In this document: positions 33,462 through 45,635 of the stretch, one piece after another
Numbering within the stretch: the stretch's first letter is position 1
Layout: every line of letters starts with the position of its first letter
DNA from: Synaphobranchus kaupii
Taxonomy: Eukaryota > Chordata > Actinopteri > Anguilliformes > Synaphobranchidae
DNA: 64,000 bases
Assembly: GCA_029718625.1 (NCBI GenBank)
Contig: CM056380.1
Location: 42,716,189-42,780,188, forward strand
Direction of reading: 5' to 3'
Position numbers and translations under genes: made by a program
The notes under the pieces: model-generated
Told to the model about the DNA's origin: nothing
The model's input: the letters and a program-made list of their open reading frames with translations, nothing else
Databases searched by the model: none

Positions 33462-36400
33462 AGCATTGTCATTCACCCAAAGCTTATTCATCCACAAAGG
33501 AATTTCCTCCACAGCCCCGGCTAGTCTCCACACGTGGAGTGCACCATACCACACTCTTATGGCAGAAAAAAAGCCATAGGGGGAGGAGGAGGAGGAGGAG
33601 GAGGAAGAGGAGGAGGAGAGAACGTATCGGAATTAAAACATTAGCTGCTCGATTCCGGCAGTGATTTTCAATAATTGCAGGACGAAGGACGTTTCGTGGA
33701 AAGGTTTGTTGTTGAGGCAAAAAAAAAAAAAGAAAAAGAAAAAAAAAAATCTTCTGGAAAGAGAAGAGCAATGGGGGGAACAAGATCCCCTTGTGCATTT
33801 GAAATATGTGTCAGTGGCATATGCGTAGGGAGTATAAATCAACGCCTGTCACCCAGGAGACACGCGGCAGAGAGAGAACGGTGGCGCTGCGGGGCCCGGC
33901 CGTGTGCGGCTCTCAGCACACGGCCCAGCTCGAAGCCAGACAGGCCCCACAGCTGTGGCTAAATACAGACAGGAACTGTAGCGTTTAGTCCCTCGTCTGC
34001 ATCTCCCGATGGGAGTACCTGGCGACGGGAAGAATCGCCACTTTCAGCCGCCCGGAGTTGCCGTGCCTATAACTACAGAAACCTCCTGAAACCACAAGTG
34101 AATTGCTCAATTGAGTGAAAGAGAGCTAGTCGTAATCACCATCTTTTGGCGTCCCATTACATGCAGTGGAAAGGCATGTCAAACAAGGCTATGGAGGAGA
34201 GGAATTCCTGGAAGGTGTATCGTGTAATGTCACATTTTACACAAGTGCTATAATCATGGCATTTGATACAGTTTAAAGGCAAACAGACGTGGTCCCGGTG
34301 CCGGATTTCAAAAGCGAAAGTGGTCAAATTTTGAACGGGCCTCACATTCATTCTGAGGGTAAATCAGTCAAAATCCTGCTCATATGAGAGAAATTATATC
34401 CCTGTGTTTTGAGACCAGCAAAATGTCTGCCTGCACATAAAAGCACATTCATGTATTCAATTCAACTGAAAAGTAGGGAAGCTCTCTCCCTGTCATTCTC
34501 AATAAAGACAAATATTTTAAAAGTCCAGTGAATAAGAAGGGGACCAGATTTTTTACTAGCGGAACATGTGGTGTTAAACTACAAGTCAAAGGTATGTATC
34601 ACGTACACTGAAGTTGAAAATAAAGTCCAAAAAAAAAAAAAGGCAAATATATTATGGATCCTTCTTTATCTTGGAGTTCTGAAATCTCAGTTCGTGTTGG
34701 CAGGCCAAGAGCAGGGCCTAAATGCAACCTGATGAGTTCTGTCAGTCGATGAAAAGAAATCGTCTGGAAAGGAAAACATCTCGGCGCCCCGTGTTAGATA
34801 CAAAACCTTTCACTGATGCAGAAAATCTCCCCCAGTCTTTGCGCTTTGTGTGGCGGCGGCCTCGTGACCAGCCCTTCCCACACGCCAGCTCTCTCACGGC
34901 GCCGTTAATGCCGAACCGTCACAGGAACCGAACGACTTCTCCGGAGCCTTGGGACCCCGGCCAAGATAAACATAGCTCAACCCGATGACATTGTCAGAAA
35001 CGACATCAACAATGACAACGACGGAAAAAAAAAAGCCATAGCGGTAAATTGCTAGAAAAAAAAAAAAAAGCAACTGAAAAAACAGTCTTTCCAATGGAGA
35101 GCCCAACAAAACCTGCATCAAAGCCAACCCCTCAGCTCAGAATGTTTTAAGAAGAGGGGGGAAGCGGAGATGTGGTGCTCTTTTTACGGTAGGACCGTGT
35201 GCTGGCAGGGGGAAGCCGTGGATCCGCAGTGGTGACTCTTAATAAGGGGTGTAATAAATCCGTTTCCCCCGAAACCTCTCATTACGGCGAGAATAACACA
35301 GTTCGCAGGCTCCCACTCCCCGGCCCGGCTCACGCTGCCAGCTCTGCGCTGTTTGAAGTCCTCACTCAACCTGCCAGACCAAAGCCTCATCTCAGGGCCT
35401 GATTTGTGTAATTAGGGGGCAGCTGCAGTTTAGAGCATCAGGTGTTCTCTAAGAGGTTCAAGTCGAGTTTTTAGAAAGTATAATAATAGAACGAACGGCT
35501 AGTAACTACCTGCTTATCGCACGTGGAAACAAATTTCTGGTGAGAAAATTCCAGGCTAGCGAAGCTGTATTGTCCAATGGTTTATTTTCATTGCCTTTTG
35601 GACCTACTTACTCATTACTACATACAATGTACACAATGGACTCTGTTGGGTCGGGAAAAGACAACGTGTATTTTTTATTTTACAGGGATGGCATCAATGC
35701 ATCAAACACACGTCCTGAAGACATTTTACTGGTACCATTAGCATTGGTGGCTAACTCAGGATGGCAACCCAACCACATGGCTAATGTGTCAACGTTAAGC
35801 TTATAGGAGAAATGCATGCAAGGGACAATTATAACCAAAGTTCAAGTCACTTTTAAAGACACTTAAAAGTTTTAGTTTGTAAACTTTACATTTTCTTGCT
35901 TTTATTATCCTTGTTTTAATACTTTTTGACCAGTTTTACAAATAAGTTCTTAAAATGTCTAATCTCAGACAATTCAATTAAATAAAGGTTATTAATCAGG
36001 ATTAAGTGAGGGAAAATGAGAAAGGTATGTCACACTGTCATTGTGCGATAGGCCATATTCACCTGGAACGATGGAAGAATGGGTGGACAGCCAAGATGGC
36101 GTACCAAGTGCTTGGATCAGTGGGTGCCAAGGCTGCTGCGATGTACGTATGTAGCTGCAGTGCGCCTAGGAGAGATCTGGTCGATTGCTCCCCTCAGGTT
36201 CCTGCCTATCTCAGTTTCGCCTCATTTGTCTGCCTTCTTTCAGGGCTCTCCAAAGCCCCCCCTGGCAATCCTGGAAGGTTGGGGAGCTTGTGGCCAACAA
36301 ACGACTTGGGGTAGATGACCTCTAAACGTCCTTGTTCGGCATACGCTCATTACAATGCGTTATGTCACCCCTGCTACTAACCACACTCACCCACAGTGGT

Positions 36401-36829
36401 TGAGGAGTCATCTTGTTGTGGGGAGAAAACAGGCTACCATAATTGTGGGCGGCAAAAAGAAAGATTACAGCACAAAGAGAGGGGAACGTCACCATAGCTG
36501 CACGCCACTCTGCTCACGTTCGAATCGAAACCTGGCGAGACGTGCCCTTCATTTCAGTCCAAGATCAGGCTGAGTAACTGGGGGGGGGGGGGGGTCTCGT
36601 AAATAAATCGGCAAGAAACAAACAAACCCATTCCCCCAACGACAGTACCATAATCCTCCCAATGAGCGCGCAAGGAGTATCCCAGCATTCAATGCTCCCA
36701 GATGTCGTTCCCTGTCCAATACCCGGTATAAATGTTTAATGGGGTGAGTACTTCGCATGCAGCTCGTGGTTCTGCACGCGCCGCAGAGTAAGCGACTCAT
36801 CAATCATCGAGGAGGAGCCCAGAAGTGCA

Positions 36830-37140
36830 TTCATTAACGCGCGGCACTCCAGGGGCCCCGCGGCCCGGCCAGGTGCCGCCACGTGATTGGCCGAGGCGTG
36901 GGTCAGGGGCGCTCAGCGGCGCCCGGCTGCCTGATGAGATTTTAAGACACGCGTCTGGGGTTGGCGAGAGCCCCGGCTTGCGGTTAGGAAGCGGGCAGGA
37001 TGGCGCTCGACAAGGCAACCCGAGACAGAGGAGGCGCGGAGGCCCCGGCTACCCGAGATACCCCCACCTCCTCCACCGTGGGGCATCCAGCGAGCCCATA
37101 CGCCGCTGCTTCCCCCGTTGGCAGGTAGCGAGAGAGAGGG
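36830..37140. promoter_or_regulatory. CpG-dense island, candidate internal promoter/first exon
   Basis: About 30 CpG dinucleotides fall in under 300 bases, in an intron that is otherwise CpG-poor. A CACGTG E-box overlaps an inverted CCAAT box (ATTGG at 36886-36890). On the plus strand an ATG at 37000 in strong context (A at -3, G at +4) opens a 42-codon frame (37000-37128). Its end overlaps a possible weak donor (GGCAG/GTAGCG). I do not recognise the peptide. This could be an unannotated promoter on either strand, or merely a conserved enhancer. Confidence 0.35.
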
Positions 37141-38857
37141 GCAAAAAATAAAAATAAAAAACCTAAAACTGATCTGAAGAAAAATTGGAAGGAAAAAAAT
37201 GACAGCGCGGTGATTGTAAGCTAATGAAGTCTGACAGGGAGGAAATGGCAGCTAGCTGAGGAGTACTGGACTCCAATCTCCAGCTCCGTATAAGGCCAGG
37301 ACTGCATAGTTCATAAACTCCCCAGCACGTTCCTCTGCTGGCTGGTCCTAGACCGGACCTCTGCCCCTACTCCAGCCCCCAGCTCCCACCCCCCTTTTTT
37401 ATTTTAAAGATGTGATCACAGAAATCTCCCGAGCACATGCGTGTTGAAGGGATTCAGTAAAACTCTGGTAAGTGTCAGGCAGAACTCCGAACTGGGAGCT
37501 TCTGAGTTCCCCCAGAACCTCACCTGCTTCCAATTATACCGGCTATGCACCTGATTGCACCTGAGCGCAGCACCAAGAGCTCTCATAAATCTAGTTATCC
37601 ATATATGCCCCCAAATCTGGAGGAGTTCCTGAAAAACTTTGTCTTGAAGCTTGTAAATCAGGAGGAAACCGGGAACCAACGGCCAGACTCATCGATGAAA
37701 AAAAAAAAACACTGGCCAGACTGATCGATGTAAAAAAAACCCTGGCCAGAGTTATTAGCAAAAAAAATAAATAAAATACCACAAGTTGGGCCTTGCTTCC
37801 AACGTCAATTTATTCCTCTCTTATTTTAAGCTGTTACAATCGTACAGTCGTCTCATCACCAGACCCATGAGAGTTCTTACGATGATACACTACGTAAGCT
37901 ACGCTAACTATGTTACTGCATTTCTCAGATCTCACTCTGGGTCTAGGAAACTTCTACCCCAAGTCATTTGTTTAATCCTGACCAACGTTTGGTGGTGCAC
38001 CAACACGAAGCGCAACCAACCAATAACGACCTCCTGCTCTGTCGTCCCACCCACCTTTTCACCGAGCTTGATGACATAATTGCGCTTTAGGTAAAAGGCT
38101 GTCCTCTGGTGCAGTAACGTTAGTTTCTGTTTCTAAACGGTTTCTTTGAATACAGTCGTGTGAAAGATGCTGGAATTTGGGCATGCTAATTAAATTCAGC
38201 ATGCTACGAACTGTCTAGCTAGCTACTCTGGTCTTGTAAATTGTTCAGTGTGGTCTGTAACCCATGAAACTGAAAGAGCATTTTCAACAATGACACGGCT
38301 AGTTTGATGCCGGTTGAGCCGCAGGTTTCATATGTTTAGCATTAGGTGAATGACTAGTCTCAGCCTCAGCCGCTTTGACGCACTTCGTACACAGCGTCTG
38401 ATGCATAGGCTTGCAAAAGCTGGGTAGGACTGTGGGAAACTGACAGTCAGCACTCATTGGCTAGCAGCACTGTCAATCACAGTAGTGTGTGCGTATTTCT
38501 AGTATGACGCGATGCATTGGGTTTTATCAGTCCGCCAGGAAACAAGTTGTGCCAACTAATCAGTAGCTAGCGAATCCATCAAGAACAATGAGTGTTTCGG
38601 ACCAAGACTAAGAGCTAAACGCTGGATTGACGAAAGTTTTTGAAGTTCACGACATTTCTTCGGTGTGATGGACTGTTTTACTGGAGATTGCCGTGCCATT
38701 TGTGTAAATCACATTTGTTTCACGCGGGTCTGTTCTTCTTGTCGCATTGTTTCTGAATCGACCATAGATGGTCTGTGGTTGGTTATATTGCATGTCAATG
38801 AAAGGCGCCATCTCGTCAAAGTGGGCGGCTCTTTACCGCGTTAGGCAAGTCTATGGA

Positions 38858-38886
38858 CCAGACTTTGTGTTTATCACAAAGTCTGG
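38858..38886. repeat. Perfect 12-bp inverted repeat, 5-nt loop
   Basis: CCAGACTTTGTG and its complement CACAAAGTCTGG flank TTTAT. Confidence 0.92.
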
Positions 38887-41072
38887 CCTTTGCGAGACTA
38901 GTGAATGACTAACTTACTTCGTTTCCAACATTTAAGTAAAGAAGTCAAATTTGTTACACTTGTGGCAGACTAGGAGTGTGTACAACATAACAGTATTAAA
39001 ATGACTGATAACATGGGCATCATTAGGATACACAGTCAAGCTATGCTGGTTGCCATACCTTAGCTTGCATCACGGTCAAATTTCGGAACTTTCCATTAAC
39101 ATTACTTTACTAATTTGCTAAACTTGTGTCAAAAATCCATACAGTATCTTAAAAAAAAACTGGTTATATCGAAATGCTTTGATGGTGTTAGCAACTGTGC
39201 CATCTTTGTTAAGTGAAACAAAGTCTGGGTGGGTCTAACCTGGGTCTAAACTAATTGAGTGATGACGCGTCGGTGCAGCCCATTTTTCCAACCACTTCCT
39301 CATTGCTGGTGCGACCTGCCAGTCATTGAATTTTGAACCCAAGATACGCCCTCAGAAAAGCAATTGGGGCAACAAAGTTTCACAGACTCTATATTTATGC
39401 AGTATGCCGAGCGTAGCGATTCAACGTAATATTTATTGAGTCTGGATGGAGACTAATCATAGAGAAATGATGGTGAAAGATGCCCAACCCCTCAGCCCCC
39501 CTCCCTGACTTTCAACCCATCCTCCCCCACCCTGGGGAAGAGGGAAAAATACTCCATCAACAATGGCTGCTGAGATCCTGAAGGTATGCATAAAATCAGT
39601 TACCTCGCCCTAGATGAATGAGTCACAAATCACACAATAACTTAAGCGGTTTCTAAGACTGCTAATAGGTTTTAATTGACTAAGTGCCTGGGGCAGTCAG
39701 GAAGAGGCTCCTCCCCCCTCATCATTGAGCAAGTCTGTTCCTTTCTGTTGCTTTAACCTTGAGAAGTACTCTGAGGCGCGGCATTGTATAAAATGTGCTG
39801 TATAAATAAATAATTTTGAGTTAACCTTGCTCCGCATCAATTGTGTGTGACCGTGGTGTAACAAAAACATATAAATGGGGGTGTTTAAATCAGCTATTCT
39901 CGTTCGCTCACAGTGACTTGGGGTGCAAATAGCCACTCCAGCTTCTTACAAAAAATGTAATCCTGGAACATGCTCTCGTATATCACTCCCAGAGACTCCG
40001 TTGCCTTGGTGACCTGACAGGGAGTGTGGTTTGCCTGCCTCGACAGGTAACCTGCGATGGCGGGTTGCCAGATGCTCACATTTATCGGTAGCCGGAGTGA
40101 CGCTAAGATGGGAAAAGCTTCCTCTTGCCCCCATTCCCCTCCTGCCCCGACATTGTGACTCCAGGTATGCACAGTATTTCAAATGTTTGCATTTGCATTT
40201 GTACGCATGTGTATTTGAAAAATGTTGCTGTACTGCCGATAACTCTCTAACACCTCCAGTTTGTGGATACACTTATTTGGGAGGTATATTTTGTATTAAG
40301 ATGCATTTCTGGTGTATTTTTTCCCAGATCCGGCTACTCCGCCCTCCATGTCACCACGTCCTTCCATTGAGCGGCAACCATCCTGACCGCAGAACCGGAC
40401 CGCCCTTGACCCCATCGCTGCCGCACTCATTTGAGAGACCAAGAACGGTTGAGAACCAACAGCGTGTGGCAAAACGACAAAGACTGGGGCCACTTCACAG
40501 GATTACCTACAGAGAAAAAGTCAGTCTCTGTCAAACGGAACTTTGCTAAAATAACATAAACACGGTTATTATCGCCGTAATTAGATCTCTCAGAATGTAA
40601 TGACTCCCACCTCAAAAGAAACATCTCCAGCACTTTGATTTTGACAGTTCTATTAAGTAGGCAGGCAGTATTGCAGGAGAGTTGCAATAGGGTTCTCCCA
40701 GCACTGTGCATCCAATAATTCCCATCATCAGAATTAATGAGAGTCACCTATCCGCTCTCCTATTGCTACGCGCTAGAATCCATGAATAAAACAGAGGGGA
40801 TCTTGAAAGATTTCTACCAATGTATCAGAAACAAATGAATGCAGAGGCTACGAGCCCAGGCCTAGAGCTGCAGAGAGTGACAAAGCAGACGGGGTTGTAT
40901 GTTTATCTGGTCGATGAATAATGCTGTTCTGGTAAATCATTCTGCGCCACAGAAAAAGCCACAACATGGTGATTTGTGTGATATTACTGGCCATCCAAAA
41001 TTTCCCCTGCACCTCTCCACCTACCACACACCCACACAGAGGCACATAGAACGCACAGAGAACACATACGCA

Positions 41073-41077
41073 CACAG

Positions 41078-41116
<39 letters not shown>

Positions 41117-41150
41117 TACACACATGAACACACACAAACAGACAGACACA

Positions 41151-41190
<40 letters not shown>

Positions 41191-41224
41191 TACACACATG
41201 AACACACACAAACAGACAGACACA

Positions 41225-41262
<38 letters not shown>

Positions 41263-41466
41263 TAGACACGCACATGAACACTCACAGACAGACAGACACA
41301 CACACACACGTACACACACACACGCACACACACGCACACGCACGCACACACACACACACACGGACGTATGGACCCACAGACACGCACACAAACACTCACG
41401 GACAGACACATACACATACACACACATACAGACACACAGACACTCTCTCTCTCTCTCTCTCTCTCT
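41073..41466. repeat. Compound CA-rich array ending in CT repeat
   Basis: CA tracts alternate with an embedded block (AGATACACACATGAACACAC then ACAAACAGACAGACACACAA) that recurs about every 75 bp at 41115, 41190 and, diverged, 41260. The array ends in ACACTCTCTCTCTCT (41442-41466). It is a two-level repeat: a dinucleotide within a higher-order minisatellite. Confidence 0.92.
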
Positions 41467-42415
41467 GGGTGACAGCATTCATTTCTTGGCCAGTATTGGA
41501 ACGGTGTCTGAATGGAATGTGACTTGTTTTTGTTCTTCCCGCAGGCCTGTGTTAAGCGCGAAGCTCAGTTCCATATAAGGGCTTGGAACAGGTTACAGCC
41601 TCACAAGAGAGCCACTTACAGTAAGGCAGCACACACATTTTTATTAATTTCATTTTCTTTTTACCAAAAGCAGCTCTCTGGCAGATGACCAAATAGCTCC
41701 TGAAACCTTTCCTTAAATAGAACAGACTCGGACGAGGAGGAAAACGATATTTGTAGTGAGGATCCATTAGGCCCCATTTCCACAGACTACACATAAAAGC
41801 ATCAACAAAAAAGAGAATAATTTGAGTACTGTTATATATTTTACTGAATTTTAAGGAGACCAGTGAAATAACAAAGAGTACATGTACAATCACCTCCATA
41901 AACATGAGAGCCAGTCCGAATGCCTGACAGTGCAAATTGCTAAGTTAAAACGTTGGATAGTCACACCCTTCGATAGGACTCAAGAATTCAAATCTCTGTA
42001 TGCTCAAAAATGTAGAAAATTCCGATATGTAACATGTGTAAAGCAGTTGATAACACATTTTGACGGCAGATTACAGTTAATTCAATAACTGCATGCCAAG
42101 AAACAGCCCATACATACAGTTTTAAAGCCTCATAGACATCCTCTACCCACAGTGCTTCAGTCTCTGACAATGTTCATTAAACAGTATGAAATTGTGTCAT
42201 ACTAATTGCAATTTCTACTTTGTGTGTGGCTCTTTATTATAAGTATGAAATCTTTTCAAATTCCACGTTGTGTAGTTCCACGTCGTTGTAGTCGCATGTG
42301 ACACACTGCAATGCAAATCGCCCTTTGGGACTATGGAGATTCACTCTACTCTACTCCAGTCTTTCCCATGATGCTGTGGAGGTTGCAGGTATTTTGGTGG
42401 GTGGGGTGTACTTAC

Positions 42416-42583
42416 CCACTCTGAAGTTGGGGGCTGTGAGGGTGTCGGTGGCGTGTCCATTCTCGCTGATGATGGTGGTGGTGTTCCCCTTCTCACAGCT
42501 GTTCTGGCACTTCCTGCCATTACAGGTGACCTTGCAGATTGTGGGAGTGAAGACCACCTTTATGCGCCCCGTGTGGTTCCCCA
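42416..42583 (-). CDS. ltbp1: LTBP1 exon: four-cysteine region (long-form boundaries)
   Basis: This is the coding part shared by the long and short isoforms. It reads 56 codons from VGNHTGRIKVVF to NFRV and contains four cysteines (TICKVTC, KCQNSC) and two N-glycosylation sequons (NHT, NTT). It is nearly identical to the mammalian LTBP1 four-Cys segment NHTGRIKVVFTP...CEKGNTTT. The acceptor for the long form lies inside the short-form first exon (CTGGCTGGCAG). The donor is a strong GTAAGT, and both boundaries are phase 1. Residues just downstream lead into EGF2. In the family this N-terminal part contributes to association with the extracellular matrix. It is highly secure: sequence identity, length and splice phases all agree. 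Confidence 0.96.
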
Positions 42584-42638
42584 CTGCCAGCCAGGACGCC
42601 CAGGAGAGGAACAAGAGACAAATCAATTTTGTATCCAT
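42416..42638 (-). CDS. ltbp1: LTBP1S alternative first coding exon with its own start and signal peptide
   Basis: Reading 5' through the long-form acceptor keeps the frame open for 18 more codons to an ATG at 42638-42636. The N-terminus MDTKLICLLFLSWASWLA is a classic signal peptide: a charged residue, a hydrophobic core, then small residues near the VGNH junction. Human LTBP1S, as I know it, begins MDTKLMCLLFF... before the same NHTGRIKV segment, so this is the fish short isoform. An in-frame TAA sits two codons before the ATG (42644-42642), which fixes the start. The next base after ATG is G, but position -3 is C, so the Kozak context is only moderate. Transcription must start in the intron 5' of this point, meaning an internal promoter. 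The long form splices into the exon and thereby removes the stop, the ATG and the signal peptide. Confidence 0.93.
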
Positions 42639-43400
42639 CGGTTACGCCCCTCACGCCAACCCAAACTTTCCCTAAAGAGTTCAAAGTTAAAAAATAAAAT
42701 AAAATAAACCCAAGGCTGCTTCAGAAGCACCGCTGCTCCCTCTTTCTCTCCCTGTCTTGATCTTTCTTTTTCGTTCTCTGTCTCTCTCTCTCTCTCTCTC
42801 TGCTCTTAAATCCAGTGGCGGCTCGGACACATAAGCGGGAAAAAGAAGAAGAAGAAAAAGAAAAGAAAAGGTTCAGCAAACAAAACTCTGGGATGCGGTC
42901 CAATTCCTCATCAAAAAGTCAAGTTCCCTGAGAGCGGGTATTAGCCGATCACAATGCCATGCTTTATTCTGGGACGGATAAAAAGTGGGCATGGCAACCT
43001 GGCCTGGGGCCTCGTTCTCCCGCCCTCTACTTCCCAGCCAACCGCGCGAGGCACAGTCCAATCCCTGCTACCTCCGAGCCCACTTAAAAAACCCCTGTCA
43101 TACTGGCGCGTCCCTAAGATCGCAAGATTGTCTCCAAGTGGTGCTTTGCCGGGGATGAAGGCGCTGCTGCCCGCATCGCCTAAAAAACCCGTCCACCACG
43201 CCCACGCCCCCCCCCCCACCCCTGCCTCACCCATCCAGCCTCTCCACTCCCCTCCCCTCTGGTCCCAGACCCAGCCCTCAGATGTGCTTGGAGGGGCGCT
43301 GTCTCCAAACATCTGTCTTGGGTCTCCTGCATCACACACCACAGGAACACGTTCCAACCTTTTCCCTTTTTTTTTTTTGCCTTTCTTGAGCCAAGTGACG
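42639..43400 (-). promoter_or_regulatory. ltbp1: Presumed 5'UTR and promoter region of the short isoform LTBP1S
   Basis: The short-isoform ATG has no upstream splice requirement, so its leader and promoter should lie immediately 5' on the minus strand. I see an AT-rich stretch (42687-42710), a CT/GA dinucleotide tract near 42778-42802, and a moderately GC- and CpG-rich block from about 42950 to 43330. I see no clear TATA box at a defined distance. The exact transcription start cannot be read from sequence, so this is placement by inference, not a mapped promoter. Confidence 0.4.
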
Positions 43401-45447
43401 CAAGTTGCTGCAGACAGCTTCTCTCCTCTCCTCCTCCTTCTCTTTCTCTCCCTCTCTATCCCTATGCATAACTCTCTCTCTCACTCCTTTGCTCTTTTTC
43501 TTTCCATCTCTCGCTCACTCTCTCTCTACAGTTCCCCTTCACAGCTCCTTGGCAGAACACCCCCCCCCCCCCCCCACCCCCCGCCCTGAATGCCCGGATT
43601 CCCGAGCTCTACGTTTCGTCTGCGGTTGTCAGCTGTTCACACCAGACAGCGGAGAGAAGCAGGGACGGCAGCCAAAAAGTCATTAAAAAAATGCGCAGGC
43701 AGGACTGGTGTGTCGGAGCTTTTTTCACCCACCTCAAACTCTTGAAAGGGGAGAGAAAGATTCAATAATCCTGCTAGATATTTGACAACAGTTGTGTATT
43801 CCATCTTCAGCAAATGTCACATAGCTTCTCTGCTTGGAGTCGACTTTCATCGTTCTTTTGTTGAATGTAATAAGTTTTGTGTTAATAAATCAGTTTTAAA
43901 GGAATTCAAGATCATTTCGGGAATAAGAATAATATTTGGAATCATATAGTTATTTGGAATTTGAGAAAATATTTTAGTTAGTGACTGCTTATCAAAGCCT
44001 CTTGAAATATGTCTTGGTTTTAACAGAGCAATTAAACCTCTGAACTGTGTTGAAGGCATTTAAAATCCACCTGATGTAAAAAATGTAATTGAATAAGAAA
44101 CCCGAGACGATTTTCAACAATAAAGGAACAGCATCAAAGCCCATAAAATGTGGCAGAAGAAGTAAGTGGGTTTGTGCCTTGCAGACCTTATAATGATTTC
44201 AGGCTTCGTTCTGGCCTCTGGCTGCATGATGGAGTTCAGAAACACACACCATGAAACTCCCTTCAGTTGCTCCTGACTGTTGAAATGTGCTGCAACTTTT
44301 TACCCATGATGCCATGCATTAGACAGCTCCTGCCTCCACGCCACGTGGGTCCGGGATTCCCCTCCTCTCAAGAGCGCTTTCTTCCATCACCTCGTCTTAC
44401 TGCAACACGGACAAAATACGTTTTCACTCCCAAAACCCCTCTCCCGAAAACCAATCTGATCGTACGCTGCCTTCGACCTTCCGCGCCATCGCCGTTACTG
44501 ATGGGCCTGCGGCTCAGGGGCCGTACAGGTGCGAAGAGTAGCCCCTCCCACAGAATGCGTTCCACTTCCTTATCCCCACAACCGTTTAACAAGGGATGCG
44601 GGATGACAGCGCCCCATCCCTCGCCAGATCCCCCGGCGTGTACGACATAACCCTTAGCTGCTCTGACATGGGCCCCGAACAGGGAGTCGCTCGTCACACT
44701 GGTGAGAAAACATGCTCCCCTCCCTTTCCCCTCTATAGGGGAAAAAGCTCTTCACACAGAGCAGCGTTAGATGGGTTTGCATAGCATATGGGAAGGGACC
44801 TCTGTGAGATGTCTACGGCGAAGGAGACATCAATCAACACAGTGAAAGCCAGAGTGGAGAAGGGGGGGGGGAGGGGGTGTGACGAGAGCCATGCTTCTGG
44901 TTCGACTCCCGTCCACGGGGGGGGGGGGCGGGGGTAACGGATGGGAGTCCGGAGAGCAGATCCACAGAGGAGGCCTGTCAGGGAGTTGACAGGAGCCTCG
45001 GGGGCTGACATTCGCCATAAGGCCGGAAAATCGCACATCGCACATGCCTCCGCGGGGAGGAATGGATTTTCCTGACAGAGAAACGGGCCGAGCAGAACCA
45101 CAGTGCAAACATTTTCCGGCGCTCCGGTCCACCGGCATACAGCCCAGCACCACCAACCAGCAAGACATTACATCACAGAGTCTATTTGCTCAACACGTCT
45201 CGCCGTCCTGGAGGACTAGCTTCGCATCGCCGTGCCGATTCCCTGGCTCATTAACACTGGCACGTTTTACCGTTTAATGAGGAGAAACTGGGGCAATGAG
45301 TCTCGCACAAGGGCAGCACCACTCTTGAGCCGAAAACGAGTCACACACACCGCACCCCCACCCCCCCCCCCCCACGCCGGCAGAGGTTCGATGCCCCGCC
45401 TTCTGACCTGTGATCTCTTCTCTTTCGGTTATCCACATTGCAAAAGG

Positions 45448-45635
45448 TGGCCAACCCAGGTCCTGGAGAGCCTCAGGGTCTGCTGGTTTTTGGTGTTACT
45501 CGGTACTTAGTTGATCAATTAAAGCAGCCGAGTTAACTCACCTCGCCCGGTTTCTCGGGTCTAAAGCGGTCGTCCTAATTTAGGTGAAAACAAAAAACAA
45601 GCAAACCCTGTGGCTCCCCAGGACCAGGGCCAGCC
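45448..45635. mobile_element. Palindromic MITE-like element
   Basis: The left arm CCAGGTCCTGGAGAGCCTCA plus GGGTCTGCTGGTTTTTG pairs with the right-arm complement CCTGGTCCTGGGGAGCCACA plus GGGTTTGCTTGTTTTTT. At about 190 bp and noncoding, it fits a common teleost MITE carrying CCTGGAGAGCCACAGGGTCT. Confidence 0.7.

Larger units (their letters stand above)
31169..42415 (-). other. ltbp1: Largest LTBP1 intron in the window, between four-Cys region and EGF2
   Basis: This intron is 11.2 kb long. It holds a V-SINE (31240-31447), a C20 tract, two MITEs (31935-32227, 32331-32583), CT and GGA tracts (33380-33460, 33580-33620) and a CpG-dense block with a small ATG-initiated frame (36830-37140). A hairpin lies at 38858-38886 and a complex CA-rich array at 41070-41470. 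The poly-A-rich and AT-rich remainder shows nothing more. No supported exon. Confidence 0.65.

Noticed and set aside
33675..33962. Lys/Arg-rich plus-strand frame
   Set aside because: Driven by poly-A and GA-rich sequence; no exon signals.
35540..35806. 88-codon plus-strand frame of normal-looking composition
   Set aside because: No family resemblance, no CpG island or splice context; length is compatible with chance.
40848..41478. Cys/Val-rich frames of 160-195 codons
   Set aside because: Again the translated CA array; no splice sites or domain similarity.
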